Shown here piece by piece: positions 6,747-13,202 of a stretch of DNA of 19,541 nucleotides. Positions within the stretch are counted from its first letter, which is position 1. Each line of letters starts with the position of its first letter. This DNA comes from Nitrospinaceae bacterium (lineage in GTDB: Bacteria; Nitrospinota; Nitrospinia; Nitrospinales; VA-1), in contig JAJDBA010000100.1 in NCBI GenBank assembly GCA_029261675.1, positions 1 through 19,541 on the forward strand. The letters run 5' to 3'. Under the pieces are notes generated by a model that searched no databases, had not been told where the DNA came from, and saw only the letters and a list, made by a program, of their open reading frames with translations. The position numbers were made by a program, and so were the translations under genes.

Positions 6747-7757
6747 ATGAAAATTTTAATCACCGGAGCGGCAGGCTTTATCGGCTTCCATACCTCCAAA
6801 CAATTGCTTGAGTCGGGGCATGAGATCATAGGGCTGGATAACCTCAATGACTACTACGACATCCATCTTAAAAATGACCGGCTAAAAATTCTACAAGGGT
6901 TTAAAACTTTCTCATTCCATCAAAACAACTTGGAAGACAAGGAGGCAATAGATCGAATTTTTAAAGAAGATCACCCTCAACGCGTCATCCATCTGGCCGC
7001 TCAAGCCGGTGTCCGTTATTCCATCAATCATCCAGAAATTTATATACAAAGTAATATAATTGGCACTTTCAACATCCTTGAAGGCTGTCGCCATAACAAA
7101 GTCGAACACTTGGTTTTCGCGTCAAGCAGTTCGGTGTACGGCCTCAATACGAACTACCCATTTTCTGTACAAGACGATGTTAGCCATCCAGTCTCGTTTT
7201 ATGGTGCTACCAAGGTGTCCAATGAGTTAATGGCTCACTCCTATTCGCATTTATACAAAATTCCAACAACAGGTCTCAGGTTTTTCACCGTATATGGCCC
7301 ATGGGGACGTCCCGATATGTCACCATTCCTTTTCACCAGCAATATACTGGCCTCAAAACCTATCGATGTTTACAATCATGGGAATATGGAAAGAGATTTC
7401 ACCTACATCGATGACATAGTAGAAGGAATTGTTCGCGTTGTAAAAAAAGCGCCTGAACCAGACATTAACTGGAAAGGCGACAAACCAAACCCTGCGTCTT
7501 CGTCTGCTCCCTTTCGGCTATATAATATTGGGTCTAATTCTCCAGTAAAACTGATGGACTACATTCGAGAGATTGAAAAAAATCTCGGAAGGGAGGCAAA
7601 ACTGAATATGATGCCCATGCAAGGTGGCGATGTGAAAAAATCCCATGCAGATGTAACCGATTTGATCAGGGATTTCAGCTACACACCTGAATGGGACATC
7701 AAAAAGGGAATAAAGGAGTTTATCAAATGGTATTTGAATTATTATAAAGTGAAGTAA
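6747..7757 (+). CDS. UDP-glucuronate 4-epimerase-like SDR
   Basis: An extended short-chain dehydrogenase of 336 residues. It probably interconverts UDP-glucuronate and UDP-galacturonate with bound NAD. Evidence is the TGAAGFIG motif (residues 6-13), and the phrase GLDNLNDYYDIHLKNDRL directly after it, which marks the UDP-glucuronate epimerase branch (LpsL, Cap1J, WbnF type) rather than GalE. HLAAQAGVRYSINHP, the FASSSSVYG block with the catalytic Ser region, Tyr152-x3-Lys156 in SFYGATK, and LRFFTVYGPWGRPDM follow. RDFTYIDDIVEGIVR is also typical. UDP-GlcNAc or UDP-arabinose 4-epimerase activity cannot be excluded from sequence. It has its own promoter and a 204-bp upstream gap, and no clear ribosome site before the ATG. 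It ends 52 bp from the stop of the convergent capE-like gene. Confidence 0.88.
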   Translation: MKILITGAAGFIGFHTSKQLLESGHEIIGLDNLNDYYDIHLKNDRLKILQGFKTFSFHQNNLEDKEAIDRIFKEDHPQRVIHLAAQAGVRYSINHPEIYIQSNIIGTFNILEGCRHNKVEHLVFASSSSVYGLNTNYPFSVQDDVSHPVSFYGATKVSNELMAHSYSHLYKIPTTGLRFFTVYGPWGRPDMSPFLFTSNILASKPIDVYNHGNMERDFTYIDDIVEGIVRVVKKAPEPDINWKGDKPNPASSSAPFRLYNIGSNSPVKLMDYIREIEKNLGREAKLNMMPMQGGDVKKSHADVTDLIRDFSYTPEWDIKKGIKEFIKWYLNYYKVK

Positions 7758-7771
7758 CGTCTTCCCTGAAG

Positions 7772-7798
7772 AAAACCCCATACTCAAACGCGGGTTTT
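7772..7798. terminator. Possible shared terminator hairpin between convergent genes
   Basis: AAAACCC (7772-7778) and GGGTTTT (7792-7798) form a perfect 7-bp stem around a 13-base loop, placed between the stops of the epimerase gene (7757) and the capE-like gene (7810). The Ts of the stem are followed by A on both strands, so a strong U-tract is missing. Position favours a two-way terminator; the sequence alone is only moderately convincing. Confidence 0.4.
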
Positions 7799-7809
7799 AA
7801 AAAAGCCAA

Positions 7810-8838
7810 TTATATACCACCTCTATTTTTCAGCTCAGAAATAATCTCAGGTTGTTCTAACAACATTTCTTCGACCTGACCAACGGTCATGCGGGTCGTA
7901 TTCTGTGAATTATAATCCTCGGTTTCAACAATTTTTTTATCACCTTCGTTCAGATATTTGCTGTAATTCAAATCTCGATCATCGATACTCAATCGTAAGA
8001 AATCTCCCAGGTCTTCAGATCTCAACAACTCTCCCTTTGCAGCTAAAGTTTCATACATTTTTTCCCCGTGCCGAATTCCAATGGTTTTTATTTCAGAATC
8101 GGATCGAAAAATATTTTTCACTGCCTGAGCAAGATCTCCAACAGAACAAGAAGGTGCCTTGCGAACAAAAACATCTCCTTGCCGAGCATTTTCCAGCGCG
8201 AATGTAACCAGTCGAATAGCTTCTTTCAATGGAAGGAGGAATCGTGTCATTTTCGGTTCAGTTACAGAAATATCTTTATGTTCTCTGATCTGCTTCAAAA
8301 ATAGAGGGATGACCGAGCCACGGGAGAACAAAACGTTTCCATATCGAACAATGGTTAAGATAGTCTTCTCTCCACAAAGGTTTCGTGCGGATGACTCCAC
8401 TACCTTCTCCATAAGTGCCTTGGTTATTCCAAGAGCGTTGACAGGATAAACCGCTTTATCTGTACTAAGGCTAACTACTTTGGAAACTCCATGACTGATG
8501 GCCGAATCAATAACGTTACGACTCCCAAGCACATTGGTTTGTGTGGCCTGCATCGGGAAAAATTCACAAGAAGGCACTTGCTTCAAAGCCGCCGCATGAA
8601 AAACATAATCTACTCCGGACATCGCGTCATCAACACTTCTTCGATCCCTAATATCTCCAATATAGAATTTTATTTTGGGGTTCTGAAATCTCTGACGCAT
8701 TTCTTCTTGCTTCAATTCATCTCGACTAAACACTCTTATCTCTTTAAATTTCTTATCTAAGAGATGATTAACAAAATATCCCCCAAATGAGCCAGTACCT
8801 CCAGTGACCAATATGATCTTCCCTTCAAATGTGTCCAT
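7810..8838 (-). CDS. capE: UDP-GlcNAc 4,6-dehydratase / 5-epimerase, CapE/FnlA/WbjB type
   Basis: A soluble 342-residue SDR that removes water from UDP-GlcNAc and inverts C5, giving a UDP-2-acetamido-4-keto-6-deoxy-L-arabino sugar on the way to L-FucNAc, L-QuiNAc-type or related residues. Marks: TGGTGSFG (12-19), RVFSRDELKQEEMR, KFYIGDIRDRRSV, FHAAALKQVPSCEFFPM (typical of FnlA/CapE), LSTDKAVYPVNA (124-135), RYGNVLFSRGSVIPLF, TRFLLPLKEAI, FVRKAPSCSVGDLA, RHGEKMYE and the tail DYNSQNTTRMTV. PseB-type enzymes lack several of these. The catalytic position that is Tyr in most SDRs and Met in CapE/FnlA is Leu136 here (LxxxK, Lys140). The ATG has GGAG/AGGTG upstream in the minus strand. It is divergent from the main block and convergent with the epimerase gene. 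The later enzymes CapF and CapG are not in view. Confidence 0.9.
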   Translation of the reverse strand: MDTFEGKIILVTGGTGSFGGYFVNHLLDKKFKEIRVFSRDELKQEEMRQRFQNPKIKFYIGDIRDRRSVDDAMSGVDYVFHAAALKQVPSCEFFPMQATQTNVLGSRNVIDSAISHGVSKVVSLSTDKAVYPVNALGITKALMEKVVESSARNLCGEKTILTIVRYGNVLFSRGSVIPLFLKQIREHKDISVTEPKMTRFLLPLKEAIRLVTFALENARQGDVFVRKAPSCSVGDLAQAVKNIFRSDSEIKTIGIRHGEKMYETLAAKGELLRSEDLGDFLRLSIDDRDLNYSKYLNEGDKKIVETEDYNSQNTTRMTVGQVEEMLLEQPEIISELKNRGGI

Positions 8839-9089
8839 ACACCTGCTCCCTAAAGTGTAAATTTTTCAAAAGTCTCGTAATTTTAATATCGCTTTTAAAT
8901 ACGCATAACAGTCTTACCTTAACTCACAATTCATAAAGGATTTAGCGGGGTTTTTGCTTAAAAACATGAGGTATCTCTTTATTAGAACCGTAGTATAAGG
9001 ACTTAACATCCATCAAAGTAACCTTTGCGACTTAAAGTCTTTTATTCAGGTCAATTCATCCTCTCAATACCTAACATTTTGTTTTTAAA

Positions 9090-9118
9090 TTGTTCTTGTT
9101 TTGTCCATGAGCTATACT
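9090..9118 (+). promoter_or_regulatory. Likely promoter of the main polysaccharide block
   Basis: TATACT (9113-9118, five of six consensus) lies 17 bp after TTGTTC (9090-9095, three of six). Transcription would start near 9125, giving an unusually long leader of about 170 bases before the ATG at 9294 that includes the hairpin at 9160-9182. Confidence 0.4.
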
Positions 9119-9156
9119 TTTTTGTAACTCATTCAGTATCAATATAAAAAACGGGA

Positions 9157-9182
9157 GGCGCTAGCTGGAAAACAAAGCTAGT
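9157..9182 (+). promoter_or_regulatory. Leader hairpin with ops/JUMPstart-like sequence
   Basis: GGCGCTAGCTGG (9157-9168) matches nine of twelve positions of the enterobacterial ops element GGCGGTAGCGTG. It overlaps a perfect 6-bp stem, CTAGCT (9161-9166) with AGCTAG (9176-9181), loop of nine bases, extendable by one G-T pair. It lies about 30 bases after the predicted transcription start in the leader of a long polysaccharide operon, where RfaH- or LoaP-type antitermination signals are found. The fifth ops base (G, contacted by RfaH) is C here, so this is a suggestion only. Confidence 0.3.
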
Positions 9183-9293
9183 CTTACACCGATTTGGGGA
9201 AACCACTTAGGATTAGGAAAAAAAATAGTCAAAAAGTTTCACACCCTCAATTCCCTTGGATATAGTCTACGAACCCGCTTGATTCCTTAAAAT

Positions 9294-11141
9294 ATGCAAT
9301 TCACCTCCAAAAAATTATTTTCCCTGATATCTGATCTACTCCTTTCTGTTGGCTCAATATACATCGCTTTTTTAATTCGTTTTGATGGTGTTATACCTTC
9401 TGAAATAGAAACGCTTTTCTTACAACGCCTTTTACCCACCGTGATCTGTATCAGAGGCATCGCTTTCGCCTTTTTTCGACTATACGCTGGCCTATGGAGA
9501 TACTCCAGCGTCAAAGATCTAGCCCAAATTATAAAATCCATTTCTATAGGATCCCTCGCCATATTTTTTGTAAGTTATTTAATAAATCTCAATGGAATAA
9601 TACCTCAATCAATTCTGGTCATCGATTTCTTCATTCTCATATCTCTTATAAGTATTACACGCCTGGCTTGGCGCCTAATATGGGAAAGCAATGACCCCAA
9701 GCCTACAAACGAAAATGCCAGTATCAAAGTATTAATTCTTGGGGCAAATGAAACGGGAATCCAACTCATCAAACATCTAAATCAAAAATTTCCTCAATAT
9801 TTCATACAAGGTTTTATTGATAATGACACGAGCAAGATCAATCACACCTTATCCGGGATACGAGTTCTAGGGAAAATAGAAGATCTCGAAATCACCGCCA
9901 AAAAACTCGGAACCAGTCAAGTTTTAATCGCGAATCCTCATTTACCTTTAGAAGTCCTGAACGGCATTTTCAGCACCTGTAAAAAGATAGGAATTAAATA
10001 TAAAAAAGTAGCATCCGTATTTGATATTTCTTCAAAGGAATTTCATATTACCAAAATTAGTCATTTTCAGACGGGTGACCTTTTGGGGAGAACCCCTGTC
10101 TCATTGGATCTGGCGGCCATGAGGAACATGATACGCGGCCAAAGAGTTCTAGTAACCGGCGCAGGAGGGTCGATTGGTTCTGAACTTTGCTATCAGATCA
10201 ATGACTTTGCCCCTTCTAGCCTGATTATGATCGATATCGGAGAAAACTATCTTTATGAATTAGAAATGAAACTGCGCAACCAAGACTCTAATTCAAAAAA
10301 CCACTTTCTGCTGTGCTCGATCATGGATCAAGAAAAAATGGAAGCCGCATTTGAACAATTCAAACCACAACTTGTGTTTCATGCCGCCGCCCACAAACAT
10401 GTACCATTGATGGAGAAAAGTATAGACACCGCCATTACCAATAACATCCTAGGAACGATAAACCTACTCAACCTGTCAGATAAATATAAAGTCGAAAAAT
10501 TTGTTCTGGTGTCTACCGACAAAGTGGTTAAACCCTCTTCCATTATGGGCATGACCAAACATGTTGCAGAAAAATATGTTCAGCATATGAATAATTTTTC
10601 CTGTACCCAATTTATATGCGTTCGATTTGGAAATGTTCTAGGAAGCAATGGCAGTGTAGCTCCATTGTTTTGGAAGCAAATATTGGAAGGAGGGCCCATC
10701 ACCATCACTGACCCTCGAATGGAAAGATTTTTCATGTTAATCTCTGAAGCTTCCCAACTTATCTTACAAGCGACCGTTCTGGGAAAAGGCGGTGAGGTTT
10801 TTATGCTGGAAATGGGGAAACCGGTAAAAATCCTTGATCTTGCTAAAAAAATGATCCATTTGGCAGGTTACATACCTGAGGTAGATATCAAAATAGAATT
10901 TCTTGGTTCGCGAAGAGGAGAAAAGTTGACTGAGGAAATTATTGATACGGATGAAACTTTTTTACCCTCATCGCACGAAAAAATTAAAATTCTAAAATCA
11001 AAAAATACACCTCCTCCCAATCTTCCTGAATTAGTGGATGTATTAATTCAGAAAACCCATCATATGACACAAGAAGAGCTGAGACACGAATTGAACGCGA
11101 TGATCAAAAATTTACGCACCAGCGAACAACAATTTCTTTAA
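9294..11141 (+). CDS. Membrane-bound UDP-sugar 4,6-dehydratase, WbpM/FlaA1/CapD type
   Basis: A 615-residue enzyme of the large membrane-bound class (WbpM, PglF). It probably removes water from UDP-GlcNAc to give the 4-keto-6-deoxy sugar used for QuiNAc, bacillosamine or FucNAc residues. The N terminus has four predicted membrane helices (about 8-30, 42-62, 82-98, 103-122). A CoA-binding-like Rossmann domain follows, starting VLILGANETG (146-155), and then the catalytic SDR domain with VTGAGGSIGSE (287-297), FHAAAHKHVPLMEKS, STDK (407-410) and MxxxK (Met418, Lys422) as in WbpM. RFGNVLGSNGSVAPLF, DPRMERFFMLISEA, RRGEKLTEEI and SSHEKIKIL complete the family pattern. The active site appears intact. 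No Shine-Dalgarno is seen. It leads the main block behind a long leader. The exact sugar product cannot be told from the sequence. Confidence 0.92.
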   Translation: MQFTSKKLFSLISDLLLSVGSIYIAFLIRFDGVIPSEIETLFLQRLLPTVICIRGIAFAFFRLYAGLWRYSSVKDLAQIIKSISIGSLAIFFVSYLINLNGIIPQSILVIDFFILISLISITRLAWRLIWESNDPKPTNENASIKVLILGANETGIQLIKHLNQKFPQYFIQGFIDNDTSKINHTLSGIRVLGKIEDLEITAKKLGTSQVLIANPHLPLEVLNGIFSTCKKIGIKYKKVASVFDISSKEFHITKISHFQTGDLLGRTPVSLDLAAMRNMIRGQRVLVTGAGGSIGSELCYQINDFAPSSLIMIDIGENYLYELEMKLRNQDSNSKNHFLLCSIMDQEKMEAAFEQFKPQLVFHAAAHKHVPLMEKSIDTAITNNILGTINLLNLSDKYKVEKFVLVSTDKVVKPSSIMGMTKHVAEKYVQHMNNFSCTQFICVRFGNVLGSNGSVAPLFWKQILEGGPITITDPRMERFFMLISEASQLILQATVLGKGGEVFMLEMGKPVKILDLAKKMIHLAGYIPEVDIKIEFLGSRRGEKLTEEIIDTDETFLPSSHEKIKILKSKNTPPPNLPELVDVLIQKTHHMTQEELRHELNAMIKNLRTSEQQFL

Positions 11142-11255
11142 CACATTCATCTATCCCCAAATAAACCCTCAATGCATAACGGATTTTCACAGGAATACAA
11201 AAACCCTCTAAACTCTTTCAAACCTTAGGACTTGGCTTTTTTATAAAAACCTTTG

Positions 11256-11285
11256 CTGTCCGCTTCACAAACCTCAAGGGGACAG
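11256..11285. repeat. Hairpin in the gap before the Gfo/Idh fusion gene
   Basis: CTGTCC (11256-11261) pairs with GGACAG (11280-11285) across an 18-base loop. No T-run follows (TCCAAAAATATC), so it does not look like an intrinsic terminator. It lies between the end of the WbpM-like gene and the promoter at 11345 and could slow transcription, mark RNA processing, or be chance. Confidence 0.25.
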
Positions 11286-11344
11286 TCCAAAAATATCTTC
11301 AAAAACCGACCCAAAAAAATAACCATAACATGTTGTTTTAAATA

Positions 11345-11373
11345 TTGTTACAGCATTTTATTTAATATATACT
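11345..11373 (+). promoter_or_regulatory. Sigma-70-type promoter of the Gfo/Idh fusion gene
   Basis: TTGTTA (11345-11350, four of six) and TATACT (11368-11373, five of six) have exactly 17 bp between them. Transcription would start near 11380, about 31 bases before the TTG start codon. This gives the downstream genes a promoter of their own in addition to read-through from the WbpM-like gene. Confidence 0.5.
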
Positions 11374-11410
11374 TGTTCGAACTGAATCGAAACTGAAATC
11401 GGGAGGTTTT

Positions 11411-12940
11411 TTGGATTCTAAAATCAACCTTGCTCTGGTGGGTGCGGGATACTGGGGGAAAAATCTAGCTCGAGTTTTTCACGAACTTGGCGTTCTAAAA
11501 TGGATTTGTGATCCTTCTGAAGAAACCCTGCAAAGAAAATCAGAAAAGTATCCTGAAATCAAAACCACAGTCTCATTTACCGACATAATATCTTCCCCAG
11601 AGATCAATACTGTTGCAATTGCCGCTCCTGCTGAAAAACATTATTCTCTCGTAAAAGAAGCCCTCTTGGCAAAAAAACATGTCTTCGTAGAAAAACCTTT
11701 GGCTATAAAAATTGAAGACGGAGAAGAGCTGGTTCAGTTAGCCAAGCAACAGGGGAAAGTTTTATTTGTGGGTCATATTTTGCATTACCACACTGCAATT
11801 CAAACCATAAAAAATATAATCCAAAAAGGAGAACTTGGCAAGCTTCAATACATCTACTCGAACCGACTCAACTTAGGTAAAATCCGCAGAGAAGAAAATA
11901 TTTTATGGTCGTTTGCACCTCATGATATTTCGGTTATTTTGTCTCTTGTTGAGGAAGAACCAATTGAGGTTACCGCTTCAGGCTCTAATATTCTTCATCC
12001 TGAAATCGCCGATACAACGGTAACCAACCTAAAATTTCCATCTGGAGTTCAAGCACATATATTTGTTTCATGGCTCCACCCTTTCAAAGAACAAAAGTTG
12101 GTGATTGTTGGAGAGAAGGGAATGGTAGTATTTGACGATACCGCTCCGGTTGATCAAAAACTTGTTCTATATCCCCATCATATATCATGGAAAGATGGAG
12201 TTCCTTCGCCAGAAAAGAAAGAAGGAAGCCCGATCGACTTAACAGAGCAATGGAAAGAACCATTAAAAGAGGAAGGACGCGCGTTTATTAATTCGATTCA
12301 CGGCAAACCCACATTTACCGATGGGGAAGAAGGATTGAGAGTTCTAAAAGTGTTACAACGCGCACAAGCAAGTATGGATAATAAAACCGATTCTACGAGA
12401 AACAAACCCTATTTTATTCATGATACCAGCTTGATAGACGAAGATTGCCAAGTTGGAGAGGGCAGCAAAATATGGCATTTTTCACATATATTAAAAAACT
12501 GCATTCTTGGTGAGAAGGTAAATATTGGTCAAAACGTGGTGGTCGGTCCAAATGTGAATATCGGAAACAATGTAAAAATTCAAAATAATGTTTCTGTATA
12601 TGAGGGAGTAACTCTAGAAGACAATGTTTTTTGTGGGCCTTCCTGTGTTTTCACAAATGTCTTCAATCCTCGAAGCGCCATACCCCGAAAAAATGAAATT
12701 CTAACAACTTTGGTACGCGAGAATGCAACAATTGGTGCCAACGCAACTATAGTTTGTGGGATTACCATTGGGAAATACGCGTTTATAGGTGCAGGAGCCG
12801 TTGTAACTAAAGATGTTCCCGATCATGCACTGATTTATGGAAACCCTGCCAGCCAGCATGGATGGATGTGTGAATGCGGTTGTAAGCTCGACTCCAAGCA
12901 CCATTGCCCCACCTGCAAAAAACAAGTCAACCTTTCTTAA
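11411..12940 (+). CDS. Fused Gfo/Idh/MocA sugar dehydrogenase and beta-helix N-acetyltransferase
   Basis: A 509-residue fusion of two enzymes that are often separate. Residues 1-332 are a Gfo/Idh/MocA oxidoreductase: GAGYWG (11-16), EKPL (94-97, catalytic Lys95) and the active-site His in FAPHDIS (His171). This resembles WbpB/WlbA, which oxidises C3 of UDP-GlcNAcA. Residues 344-484 are a left-handed beta-helix acetyltransferase of WbpD/WlbB type: SKIWHFSHI, hexapeptide repeats such as VNIGQNVVVGPNVNIG, VFTNVFNPRSAIPRK, TIGANATIVCGITIG and IGAGAVVTKDVP. The C terminus has a zinc-ribbon-like set Cys487/489/491 and Cys499/502. In the known route a PLP aminotransferase (WbpE/WlbC) acts between these steps; none is in view. 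The TTG start is chosen because GGGAGG (11401-11406) lies four bases upstream and no ATG is better placed. The substrate is inferred. Confidence 0.88.
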   Translation: MDSKINLALVGAGYWGKNLARVFHELGVLKWICDPSEETLQRKSEKYPEIKTTVSFTDIISSPEINTVAIAAPAEKHYSLVKEALLAKKHVFVEKPLAIKIEDGEELVQLAKQQGKVLFVGHILHYHTAIQTIKNIIQKGELGKLQYIYSNRLNLGKIRREENILWSFAPHDISVILSLVEEEPIEVTASGSNILHPEIADTTVTNLKFPSGVQAHIFVSWLHPFKEQKLVIVGEKGMVVFDDTAPVDQKLVLYPHHISWKDGVPSPEKKEGSPIDLTEQWKEPLKEEGRAFINSIHGKPTFTDGEEGLRVLKVLQRAQASMDNKTDSTRNKPYFIHDTSLIDEDCQVGEGSKIWHFSHILKNCILGEKVNIGQNVVVGPNVNIGNNVKIQNNVSVYEGVTLEDNVFCGPSCVFTNVFNPRSAIPRKNEILTTLVRENATIGANATIVCGITIGKYAFIGAGAVVTKDVPDHALIYGNPASQHGWMCECGCKLDSKHHCPTCKKQVNLS

Positions 12941-13202
12941 ACCATCACGGGTCGGATTAAGCATGGAAATCTGGGATGGAATTTGCCTCCTCCCAATAAT
13001 CAATCTTAACAAAGTATAAGCTGACAACCTCTTTTCTTCTAACGGTTAAGTAATCTTTTTCCGATATAAATTCTAGACAAAACTTATGAAATCAACACGC
13101 ATTTTCTGATAAACCGGAATCAGGCAAGCAAACCTATTAGCCCCTATGTTAAAAACTGCAAACATCATCCATAAAATAAAAATAGATTGGGGAAATTAAG
13201 GA

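Larger units (their letters stand above)
8839..9293. other. 455-bp divergent intergenic region
   Basis: This gap separates the minus-strand capE-like gene from the plus-strand WbpM-like gene. I see no gene in it. The half next to capE is AT-rich and without a convincing minus-strand promoter. The right half has a plausible plus-strand promoter (9090-9118), then a hairpin with an ops-like sequence (9157-9182), then about 110 bases of leader including TTGGGGAAACC and a purine run AGGAAAAAAAA before the next ATG. Confidence 0.7.

Noticed and set aside
9150..9230. A c-di-GMP or other riboswitch in the leader of the WbpM-like gene
   Set aside because: GGGAGG, GGGGAAACC and AGGATTAGG look suggestive in isolation, but I could not match the paired stems and conserved core of any riboswitch class I know.
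11231..11250. GGCTTTTTTATAAAAACC as a terminator after the WbpM-like gene
   Set aside because: It is an AT palindrome with almost no loop and one mismatch near the base; without a GC-rich stem it is unlikely to stop transcription.
12837..13027. Short frames on both strands across the end of the fusion gene and the following gap
   Set aside because: They mostly read the zinc-ribbon end of the fusion gene in other frames; no independent motif or start signal supports them.
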